A stretch of 64,000 nt of DNA, taken from the NCBI GenBank assembly GCA_018136815.1, contig CM030943.1:1045975-1109974 (forward strand), given 5' to 3'. The notes beneath the pieces were generated by a model that did no database searches, was not told the origin of the DNA, and was given only the letters and a program-made list of their open reading frames with translations. Position numbers and translations under genes: made by a program. Positions within the stretch are counted from its first letter, which is position 1. Each line of letters starts with the position of its first letter. The DNA is from Isochrysis galbana. Its lineage: Eukaryota; Haptophyta; Isochrysidales; Isochrysidaceae. Below are positions 1 to 9,205 of the stretch, piece after piece.

Positions 1-349
1 CAGAGGCCAGCAAGGGCAGCTCAGGGGGCAGTGGAGGCTGGGGCTCAGCCCCTGGCCCCCCCTGCCTCTCCCACGCTTGCCACGCTGGCCATTGGAGCCT
101 CCCAGTGGCCTCTGTATGCCTGGCGACCAGGGGAGGGGGGGGAGTCAGCTCGAGGGCAGGCCCATGCTGGGCGTGGGAGTGCGAGTCTCGGCCCGCGCCC
201 ACTAGGGGTCTGGGTCAGAGTGTTGATTGCCCAGCCCCTGCCAAAGGGCAGGGGCTGGGGTTGATTGTACGGGCCCACCCCGGGGGGTGTCCGCGATGGA
301 GAGAGGGGGGCGCGAGGCCCCCATTGACCCCCACTTATAAAAGTAGGTT
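1..349 (-). repeat. R0 dispersed repeat, copy 1
   Basis: Read on the minus strand, this block begins at about 349 with a hairpin (CCTACTT, loop TTAT, AAGTGGG), then GTCA, an ATG followed by G-run/C-run complementarity, and a body of about 300 bp that continues off the window edge. The inverted counterpart lies at 55886-56260 with the same order of segments. Its distal part resembles the distal part of the R1 family (cagctcagggggcag and following). No long conserved reading frame is seen, so I treat it as a non-coding, SINE-like element. Confidence 0.75.
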
Positions 350-392
350 GCAACATCAAATACAAAAAAGCTCGGTCCTAAGACCCCGTGAT

Positions 393-592
393 CAGCTTCG
401 CATGGGGTATACTCTCGCGAAATTATGTCCTCCGAGAAGCCGGCCACCTCGGCCGCGAGCAGCTGGGCGGAGGCGTTGTGCGCGGCCAGGTGGCGGTGCG
501 CGACCTCGAAGGAGAGGGCGGCGGTGCGCCGGAGGGTGCGCCGCGCGCCGCGGAGGACGCTCAGCTCGCTCCCCGCGGATGCGACACTCCCC
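393..592 (-). other. Possible coding fragment, unassigned
   Basis: The stretch between R0 and R1 is GC-rich, non-repetitive in this window and open on the minus strand with an alanine/arginine-rich translation. It has no recognisable motif, start or splice context. It could be an exon remnant or simply an open frame in GC-rich DNA. Confidence 0.15.
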
Positions 593-595
593 TGC

Positions 596-852
596 CGTGG
601 GGGAGGAACCACCCATCCTCCTGGCATGCCTGATGGCCTGCCAGGAGGCCACTGCCCTGCTGACCCACTCTCCCACTGATAGGCACGCCCCATTCGCTCG
701 TCCTGGCCCCTCGCGGCCAGCCCATCGCTCCAACCCCCCCTCCCCCCCCTGGTCGACAGGCAGACAGGTGCAGCGTGGGGGCCCCAGAGGCTCGGGAGCG
801 CCAGCGAGGGAGAGGCAGGAGAGGCCAGGGCCCAGCCCCAGCCTCCTCTGCA
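596..852 (+). repeat. R1 dispersed repeat, 5'-truncated copy
   Basis: It starts inside R1 at the CCATGGGGGAGGAACCACCC-like segment and runs through the conserved gcatgcctgatgg, ctgctgaccca and gtcgacaggcag blocks shared with copies at 7305, 23768, 25606, 30780 (minus) and 33604. The first hairpin is missing. It ends where the tail of the MGQY-family gene begins at about 853. Confidence 0.8.
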
Positions 853-938
853 CCCAAGATCAGCCAAGCGACATCGTCGCCTGCCAGGATGAGTGGTGTG
901 AGAAAAAGACGAAAAAGATGAAAACTCAGCCTGCGTAG
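853..938 (+). pseudogene. MGQY-family gene, 3' remnant
   Basis: Only the last 27 or so codons of the multicopy gene at 8012 and 51680 remain, ending in the same lysine-rich tail (CEKKTKKMKTQPA, stop). Everything upstream has been replaced by R1 sequence. The downstream 3' tail (1012-1084) is also shared, so this is a truncated copy of a mobile or duplicated cassette. Confidence 0.8.
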
Positions 939-1011
939 CTGGGGGTTACCGTGTGGTGGTGGTGGTGGGGGGGGGGGAGTTGCTATGTGCACGCGCCGCG
1001 TCCTTCCTTGT

Positions 1012-1084
1012 CTAAAAAGAAAACAAGCATTCTGAGTGAAAGCAAGATTACCACCTGGCCCTCTTTTGACGGAACGCAACTTGG
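1012..1084 (+). repeat. Conserved 3' tail of the MGQY cassette
   Basis: It contains CTAAAAAGAAAACAAGC, then CCACCTGG and CTCTTTTGACGGAACGCAAC. The same block lies downstream of the copies at 8713-8785 and 50985-51042 (inverted), and alone at 60070-60126. Its constant position after the stop codon suggests a 3' UTR or 3' element end. Confidence 0.75.
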
Positions 1085-2722
1085 CGACGGCTCAACGTTC
1101 AATGGGCTCGGCGGATGGCTGATTTCGACGAGGTTTCGGGGCACGGCTTGACCGATTGGCGTGACCATGCGGGTGGGACCTGTGTGTTGGGTATCTGGTG
1201 GGGTCCCCCATCCATATGGATGGTCGAAAACGGGCACGCAGCGCGCCCGGTTTCGACTTGAAGTTGAGCTTTTATTCAAGCTTTTGCGATTTTAGCGTCT
1301 TCGTCTTCTGGCTTTTTTTGATTACGTTTTGTTGTGGGGGGCCAAGGGGGCGGGGGTCCGGGTCCTAATGGACCCCGGATATGTGCTAGTTGGGTGTATT
1401 GGGAACTTTCTACCGTGAAAAATCCTCAAATTTCCTCAATTCTGAGATGGAGATAGTCATTTTTCACCCCTTATCCCTTATTAAAAAACACTGTTTGACC
1501 GCCCTAACGGGGGGAGTCGCCTGATGGCGGGGGGAGAAGGGCCGGGGGAGTGGGTGTGTAGAAAGTTTTTGTGCTGCGTGCTGAAAAGAAAGTAGTGGGT
1601 AGTGGGTCCACGGCCGTGTATCGTGTATGCGGTGATAATATTAAAAGGTTTATTCTTCTTCCGTGTCCGTGATGCTCTGTTGTCTGTTGCGCCCCTACAA
1701 CCTACAGCCTGGTCGCCAATGTCCCGTGTTGCCGCCCTTGTCCCTTGCTTGTCCCTTGTCTACAACTTGTCTCCTCCCGCCGCTCCCTTCCACCTTCCAC
1801 GCAGTGTTGCCCTTCACGAAGCGGCCATGGGTCCTCACTATGTGTGTGGGCGCGTGGAGGCGTACATGTGTGTGGGCGCGTGGGCGCGTACAGCAGCAGC
1901 TCGACGGAGATCGCCCAGCAGTTTCAAAAAGAGCGGAGGGGAATCTAGAATCTTCTACCTTCTATTTCTACCTACCATTCCTGCACTATCCTCAAAACCA
2001 TTTACGAGTGACACAAGATCTGAACTGGGGTATACTATTCGCATGGAGTACCCGCGGCAGGTGAGGAACCGAAATGGCTGGTTTGACTTGCCTCGATCAC
2101 GCCGATCTGGCCGACATGTTTGTCACCTTCAATCTGCATGAACTCCTTTACTCGTCTCTCCGCAACTCTGCGCAAGAGGCAGGAGGCCTTCCCCCCGGCC
2201 TATCAATAAAACCGCCTCCCCCTCCGCCCCCGCCCCCTCGTTCGAACGAGCCCCCCCCCGCCGCCCCGCCCCCGCCCCCCCGCGCGCGCGCCCGGGCCCC
2301 TCGTCGTGGGGGAAGGGGAGGGGAGGGGAGGCCGACGCTGTTTTCGGGAGACCACGAGCAGAGAGAGGAGGGAGAGAGGGGAAGGGGGCCCGCGGGGGGA
2401 ACCACCAAGAAGAGGAGAAACAGCAGGTGGAGAGAGATAAGACAGAGAGAGAGAAGTGCGCCGCCGGCAGGAGGCGGGGGTGCGGATGGGGGGTGGGGGT
2501 TAGGGAAGAAGAGGGGGGGGGCAGGTAAGAAAGCTTCCACCCCCCACCCCCCCGGGGGAGAGAGCGAGGCGCGGGGGGGGGGAGGGGGAGGGGGGGGAGG
2601 GCGAGAGGCGAGGAGGCCCCTCCTCCGAAAAGACTCCGGCTCCCCCCCCCCCCCACTCGCTCCGCACCCTCCCTACTCTTCCCCGCCCTTTCTCCTCCTC
2701 TCCTCCGCCTCGCCTGCAGCAC
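1085..2722. other. Intergenic, no gene seen
   Basis: No recognisable gene. It holds a TTTGACCGCCCTA motif near 1493 (also at 34030, 37742 inverted and 48191), a fragment resembling the LINE 3' region near 1505-1580, and from about 2200 long C/G runs and a purine-rich GAGA tract leading to the start of the next gene. Confidence 0.6.
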
Positions 2723-3856
2723 ATGTCGGCCGCTGAGAGGTATGCACGCGCGTGCGAGGAGGCGGGCGTCAACCCGGAGCCTATGCTCGCCGCCGCACTC
2801 ACTGATCTCGCGGGGCACCTCTCCATCTCGGGCATCATCCTGGTGCGCTGTGATCGGGGGAGAGCAACAGCTAGGCACAGAGCGGGGGGGGGGGGGGGAA
2901 GGGAGAGGACGGGGGGGGGGCGGGAGGCACTGAGCTGTGTGTGGAGTGGGGGGTGGGGGTGGGGATGGGTGGGAGAGAGAGGGAGAATGGGCAGCGGCGG
3001 ACGAGAGAGCCGACTGGTCGAGATTGCTGTTGCTACCGGATGCTGCCACCGCAAAGGGTGCTATGCACAGCCCCTGATGGTGCGTGTGCGAGCGTGCGAC
3101 CGAGCTCATCGTGCAAGTCCCTCCTCGTAGAGCGAGACCCAAGCTCTCTGTCTGGCGCAAGCGCTTCATTTGGTAGGCGGACTCCGGGCCGTCGACATCA
3201 AGGACGTGCCGCTCTCACACTCAGCAGCGGGACGGCTTTCCGAGGCAATGGCCACCCTGCTGACCGTCGACCACCTCTGCCTCGCAAACGTTGCGCTTGG
3301 CGACGACGGCACCGAGGCTATGCTGGTGCGTCAACCCTGGCCCCACATTGCCGAGCAGTCACGGGAGCACCTATTACTGCTTCCACATTGCTGTGTGCTA
3401 CTCGGAGCTGAGGCTTTGACTCCAGACTACACAGCGGCATTTATGCGTTGCTTGCACGGTGGCAAACGAATAGATGGACTTCTCGCTACAGCGAATAACG
3501 GGCTAGATACCCCTTCCAAACGCCTGTTCGCAGCCTCTCTTACGTTGTGGCTCTGTCTCCCAGCTCGAGATCCGTGCCAGTGGCTTGGGCAATGGTGCTG
3601 CATCTGCGATTGCCGAGGTCGTTGCGACCACTGGGCGCCTGCGGCACCTTGATCTGCAACGCAACCAGATCCGGTGTCAGGGTGCCATTGCACTTGCTGC
3701 AGCGCTGCAAGTTGCAGGAGCGGTGGTCTCCGTAAATCTCAGATTCAACGAGATTGCGGATGCTGGCGCGACTGCACTAGCCAAGGCGCTCGCCGACAAT
3801 AGGTCAATTGCCGAGCTGCACTTGGGTGTGCGCTCTTACCAACAAGCCGGGGGCGA

Positions 3857-3889
<33 letters not shown>

Positions 3890-6619
3890 CGGTAAGTGCC
3901 ATGATATTTTCCAGTATCCGTTCAGACCGAGTCCCCCCACCCAACTTCGCAGCGCGCGCGAGCTGTCATTGGTGTCCTTTGTGCGGAGCGCTGCATTATA
4001 ACCGTATGCTCCCTCGCACTGCTAGGTGGAAACCTAATTGGCGTCGAAGGGGCGACCCAACTTGCCGCTGCTCTTTCTCGGAATACATCGCTGTGCACGT
4101 TGAATCTTCGCTCCAACGCCATTCTTGACGCAGGCGCAGTAGCCATGGCGCATGCCTGCAAGAAAAATGATACGCTGCTCAACTTGTACCTCGGCGCAAA
4201 TTCCATCCGCGAGGAGGGTGCGGTCGCCATGGCGGAGGCACTGCGAGCGAACACGCGGCTGCAGAAACTGGACCTGCAAGGCGCGTCCATCCACGCCAAA
4301 GGTTCGCGAGCGCTTGCGGACGCGCTGACGGTGAGTACGGCGGCCAGGTGCCCCGGATTGTGCACATGGGAAATGCCTCCCCCCGGAAATATTGGCGGAG
4401 GTCTGGCAGAGCTTCCTCCTTTATGATCGTTGCCTCCATATCATAGCTGCATCCTTTCTGTCTCCACAGATCAACCGTACTCTTCGTCAATTGGTCATTG
4501 ACATTAACGGAGACGATGCTTCGGGGCCAGCAGAACTCGCCAACGCCCTCCGTTCCAACACGACAATTACGGAGCTATCGTTGGGTGAGGCCGCTCCTCT
4601 CGACGAGGCGACTGCCGCTGCCATTGCTGGAACATTGCGTGTGAACAAGTTCATCTCATCCATCGGAGGGGCAGGACTCGAGGGCGCCTCGCTCGAGCCT
4701 CCTGCTCCCTCTCCTTTCATGAGTGCAGGGAGCGGGCCCGTCGCTCCCGCGTGCACCGGCACAGGTCGCAGCCCGAATTCGGCTTGCCGCTCCACCTCCT
4801 CGGCCCCTACCCAACGCCCGCAGCCTCGCCCCTCGGCCACCTCGCCAGAGCCGACGGCGAGAATGTCACCACCACGTCCATCTCCTGCAACGTGCGCGTC
4901 GCGTACGGCAACGACAGCTGGCGGCACGCGGGGTACGTCCGCCCCACGCGTAGAGCGTCCAGCTGCTGCAGGGGCAGCTGGCAGCTGGCCTGATGGAATG
5001 GTCTCGAGTGCCGGAGATGCGCGGATGAGTAACGGGCGGGCAGCAAGCGCGCCGCCTTTGCCCACACCAGAGCCGACCCGCGCGCGACCCCAAATGAGCA
5101 CCTCGGAGAGGTATCGCGCTGCGGCAGGTGTACCCACTCCGACACCGGGTGGGGGCAAGACGACGCGTTTTGCTGGCGCTGCGGCTTCGAGTAGTGGCGC
5201 TACTCCGAGCGGACGCCGAGCATCGTCAATCGGAGGTGTGGTGGCGCGCTCGTCCGATCTGTCGCGCCCTCCTGACATTGATATGCAGCGACCGCAAGAC
5301 GTCGCATTAGTCGGAGTCCATGGCCGGATGGAGCAGCTTGCGGCGGCAATGGAGGTCCGACTTCAGGCGCAGGAGACCACCATGATAGAGCTGCGAGAGG
5401 AGCTGGCAGCCGAGAAGGCACGCTCCGACGGTCTCGCATCTGAGCTGAGCGCGACATCGGCACGGCTACGACACGCCCTTGACGATGCAGCGGGGCTGAG
5501 GCGTTCGACTGAAGCCAATGTCCAGGCAGAGGCGACGGTGTGGCAAGAGGCAGCGGCAGAGCGCGAGCGGCTGCGCGAAGAGATAGCGAAGGTGCGAGCG
5601 GCAGCGGCAGAGGCCGATGGACGCGCACAAGCCACGGTGGAAGCGCTTGCGCATCGTGTGGAGGCGCTGCAAGAGCTACAGGCCCAGGCGCGCGCGTCAG
5701 CTGAAAGAGAAGTGCACGAGTTGCGGCTGGCTCTAGAAGATTCGCGCGCGGAGCTCGCCGTGGAGAGAGCGGAAAGAAGGCAAGCAGATGCGCGCGTGGC
5801 GGAGGACCTTCGAGGACTTGATGCACACGACGCTCGAGCAAGGGAAGACGCGGCGACGAGAGCTGATGAAGCTTTGAAAGATTTGCGAGAGGAGTTGATA
5901 GCACGTTGCGAGGGTGAGCAAGACACGCCTGCAGCACCATATCAAATGACACTGTGTGATGCCCACTTGGGGACGGGCAATTTTCATGGGTCGCTTGCTG
6001 TATGGATGCCCTTCTCAACGTTTCCCAGGCTGGGCGTAGCCGCTTAGAGTGCCGATAGCTCTGTTCGCCTTGCACCGCCCTTCTTCCAATGCCTCTCAGA
6101 CGTTCGTCGTGCTGTGGTCGAGGGCATCGTGGGCGAGTCGCAACCGTCTGCGCTGGATATACTCCGGTCAACTGTTGCGCGCGTCGATACCCTTGCTGCC
6201 GCTGTGGGCACACTCTGTGCGCATATGGAGAGTTTGCGGGTCAAGGAGGTGGCCGCGCTTGCGGAGGCCAGGGTACATGAGGTGTGTCGGTCGCATCTTC
6301 AGCACATGCTTTCGCCTCTCGGAGTCGTTGCCGCTCATTTGCACGCAGCGGGGGCATTTGCATGGACCGGTTGAACGCCGTCGAGGGCGGAGAGTCCGGG
6401 AGTGGCTGACCTTCGCCTGCCCTGCGTTCACGCTTGCTTTTCTAGGTGGAGTCGCGCATCGATGCGCGGTTGGCACCGTATGCCTCCGACGCACGCGGAG
6501 CAGATATGGAAGCGCGACTAGTGGCACGGCTACAAATGCTCGAAGCGGCGGTGCAGCAGGAGCAGGCATCATCGCTCAAAGCATTGCAAGCGATTCTGGC
6601 GTCAACCTCGGGACGTTGA
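2723..6619 (+). CDS. LRR (RNI-type) plus coiled-coil protein, LRRC45-like
   Basis: I reconstruct seven exons: 2723-2842, 3131-3325, 3564-3825, 4026-4330, 4470-5913, 6100-6281 and 6446-6619, giving 893 residues with all joins in phase. Residues about 40-350 are ribonuclease-inhibitor-type leucine-rich repeats with the recurring L-x-L-x-x-N-x-I-x-x-x-G pattern (for example LDLQRNQI, LNLRSNAI, LYLGANSI). A proline/serine/threonine-rich linker follows, then a long alanine/glutamate/arginine coiled coil from about 500 to the end. N-terminal LRRs with a C-terminal coiled coil, and the start YARACEEAGVNPEP, recall LRRC45, a centrosome/basal-body linker protein; that identity is inference. CEP78 is another LRR-coiled-coil alternative. 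Intron 3 carries a 32-base G run (3858-3889). Donors include GTGCGC, GTGCGT and GTGTGC. Confidence 0.8.
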
Positions 6620-7304
6620 GCATTGGACCACATCACAATTGCTGACTGGCGCTGGTGACTACCGACATCCTCGAGTCGTCGGAGACGAGGCAGCTCACCA
6701 CCCAACCATGACCTTGGGTGAGAATCTCTCCCTGTATCCGGTATCCTGTGCAGTGCCAAGACCAACATGCCTATGGTCGACACCGTATTAACTCTACCCA
6801 AGTCCAGATCTGAGGTAGACTGACGCCATCGCAGTTTGTGTGAGTATGTTCTTCTCCGATGGAGTGAGGAAACCTCGAGCATTGGTAAATGCGTAGACCG
6901 TGTTACCGTGTTCTGTGTTTAGAGGTATGAGGCAGATGCAACTCATTGCTACCCTCCCGCTCATTGGCGCGCTTATTTCCTCGCAGCAGGAATTTCTTAA
7001 CATTCTCGCCGGCCGCACGCGGTCTTAGACCCAGCCTACTCTCACGCAAGCGTTCTTCACCCCCACTCCCCCGGCCCTTTCGCACCCGTCATTTGTCATC
7101 TGGCGTCTCCCCATGCGCCATGTGCACTACTAGGGGGATCGGGGCCGTAAAGCAAAGCTGCTACTGCTTAGCTGCTTAGTACTTAGTTAGTACTTACTTT
7201 GATATGGTCCGATGGCACGCGCCATCTCGAAAATTAACTTCGAGTACGCGTGTCGAGTGGATAGAGCAACGCAACAACAATAAGTTTATACTTAGTTAAC
7301 CCAC
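6620..7304 (+). other. Intergenic with LINE 3'-region-like repeat (R3)
   Basis: 6620-6980 shows nothing recognisable. About 6985-7215 matches the R3 block: TTCTTAACATTCTCGCC, CCCCCGGCCCTTTC, GTGCACTACTAGGGG, then GATATGGTCCGATGGC. R3 recurs at 23060-23175, and its first half at 45655-45775, where it is the 3' end of a LINE-type insertion. A hairpin-like AATAAGTTTATACTTAGTT lies at 7279-7297, next to R1. Confidence 0.55.
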
Positions 7305-7560
7305 AACTAAAAGTTTATATTTGGTTCACTCATGGGGGGGCACGAGCCCCCCCCTTTCTCCACTCCTCCCCCGCCATGGGGGAGGAACCACCCACACTCT
7401 TGGCATGCCTGATGGCTTGCCAGGAGCACACTGCCCTGCTGACCCATCCCTCTCCCCACAGGCACGCCTGATTCGCCCACCGTGGCCTGTCGTGGCTAGC
7501 CCATCCCTCTAACCAACCCCTCCTCCCCCTGGGCCCCCTTGATCAGGAGCCCCCAGCCAC
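7305..7560 (+). repeat. R1 dispersed repeat
   Basis: It starts with a degenerate first hairpin (7305-7326), then CATGGGGGGGCACGAGCCCC forming a second hairpin, then the conserved R1 body with CCATGGGGGAGGAACCACCC and GTCGACCGGCAGG. Same order and strand as copies at 23768 and 25606. No conserved long frame. Confidence 0.8.
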
Positions 7561-7642
7561 CTCCAGTCGACCGGCAGGGGCGCGAGAGTAAGGCCTGTAA
7601 CCACTTGGATTTGGGAGCCTAACCGGATATTGTTGGTAGTTC

Positions 7643-7706
7643 ACCGACCCCTATCTAGTTAGATAGTGATAGTGACCGACCCCTATCTAGTTAGATAGTG
7701 ATAGTT
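7643..7706 (+). repeat. 32-bp tandem duplication with internal palindrome
   Basis: Two adjacent 32-bp copies (7643-7674 and 7675-7706) differ only at the last base. Each contains the palindrome CTATCTAGTTAGATAG. Near-identity indicates a recent duplication. Confidence 0.9.
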
Positions 7707-7751
7707 GCAAATGGCCCCCTAGGTAGCTGGGTATTCTGGGTATCCCGATCC

Positions 7752-7811
7752 CCCCCCCCCTGTGTTGTTATTACCCGAAATGGGTTTTCCCCCAGCGTGG
7801 ACTCGAGACCA
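7752..7811 (+). repeat. R4 short dispersed repeat
   Basis: C-run followed by TTACCCGAAATGGGTTTTCC and CCCAGCGTGGACTCGAG. The same unit is at 24385-24440. It sits between R1 and the MGQY cassette. Confidence 0.7.
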
Positions 7812-8011
7812 ACCGAAAAGATGGTAAGTCCCGCGCCTGTTCACGGCATACGTCGGGACCGAGGCCGCCGCCCACCCGAAGACACAGGAGGAAGGGGGGG
7901 CACGGCGTCCACACGCATCTGGTGAAACTCCAGAGTCTTCCTCCCAGACATCTTCCACCACCACCACACCCCGCTTCCTCTTCCCTCCTCCACAAGCCCC
8001 GCTCCTTCGCC

Positions 8012-8592
8012 ATGGGCCAGTACTTTGTCTTCCTCGCCAAGCGACTCGGTCACCGCACCTACGAGGAGATCCGCGCCCCAGCCCTCAAGTTCTGCGAACA
8101 CATGGAGGAGGGCATGAGCGGCGCCATCCTGGCGATGCTGCTCGTCACAGCCTCTGGCATGGGCCGTGGATGTGGAGACTTCCGCGTGGATCTGGCCAAG
8201 GAACGCCACCCGTCGATGTGGGCACTCATCGAGCCATACATGGGCCGTTGGTGCAAGGCAAAGCTCATGCTCGTCGGCGACTACTCCGACGAGTACGACA
8301 GGATCCCAAAGACCAAGTACATTGGAGACGAGGCCGCCGTCGCGTACCTCTGCATGGAATACATCACGGCGGTCGCGTACGCTGAAACGAACCCCATGGT
8401 GCAAGTGCGCCGAGCAGCTGGCAAACTGTACATGGAGAACAAGAAGGCCGTCAGGCCGTCCTCGCACGCATCACGGACCTCGCCACCCAAGATCAACCGA
8501 GCGACATCGTCGCCTGCCAGGACATCGACAATAGGATCGAGGATGAGGGGTGTGAGAAAAAGACGAAAAAGATGAAAACTCAGCCTGCGTAG
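8012..8592 (+). pseudogene. MGQY-family gene, frameshifted copy
   Basis: The frame opens MGQYFVFLAKRLG and carries the GRWCKAKLMLVGDYSDEYD block. It is collinear with the intact copy at 51108-51680 for about 145 codons. At about 8446-8461 an 8-bp tandem duplication (GGCCGTCA) shifts the frame; the original frame resumes after it and would stop at 8590-8592, while the shifted frame stops at 8573-8575. The MGQY start with a later GRW...GDY motif resembles a small uncharacterised family known from algae, fungi and large DNA viruses; function unknown. Homology with the other copy extends upstream to about 7905 and downstream through 8785. Confidence 0.8.
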
Positions 8593-8712
8593 CTGTAGCT
8601 GGGGGTTACTATGTGTGTGTGTGTGGGGGGGGGAGTTGCTATTGACGTGTCGTGATTAGCTTTTGTACTCATCTTAATAATAAACTGGAGGAATTATGTG
8701 AGACATTCCTAC

Positions 8713-8785
8713 CTAAAAAGAAAACAAGCGTTCTGAGCGAAAAAAATTCATCACCTGGTCCTCTTTTGACGGAACGCGACTTGGC
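8713..8785 (+). repeat. Conserved 3' tail of the MGQY cassette
   Basis: CTAAAAAGAAAACAAGCG, CACCTGGTCCTCTTTTGACG and GAACGCGACTTGG, as after the other copies. It marks the distal limit of shared sequence for this copy. Confidence 0.75.
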
Positions 8786-9205
8786 TAGGGATCCTAGCCA
8801 GCATGGATGGAACACGCCAGAGTTTCATTGTTGTGTTAGTATAACCTTAGTGCTGACGGACCGTAGCCCTTCGACGGCAACGGAGCCCCTCCCCCGCGAT
8901 GGGGGTGTGCGCGGTTGGCGCATGGCTCGTCCGGTGTCTGTGGCTAGGAATGCTAGGGTAGCTAACAAGATGTCCTACGACGCTATAAGTTCTAACGGAA
9001 CATAAGAAGCTCTTCTCTACTCTATAATGAAGATAAATTCTGAGGTGGAGCTGAAGGGTGGGACTGCGCCGCAGCGCGAGGGGCGGAGGCCCCGGAGAGG
9101 GGATGGTGGAGAGAAGAGAGAGAACGAGGGAGGGCGGGACGAGAGATCGCGCAGCAGGCAGCAGGACGAGGACGGGCGAGAGAGAGAGAGAGTAGGCGGG
9201 AGCCG

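Noticed and set aside
2129-3169. 346-codon minus-strand frame opposite the LRR gene start
   Set aside because: It is proline-rich because of C/G runs, and it overlaps LRR exon 1 and intron 1 in the opposite sense.
5200-6213. 337-codon minus-strand frame
   Set aside because: It is the complement of the LRR protein's coiled coil, which has better motif and splice support.
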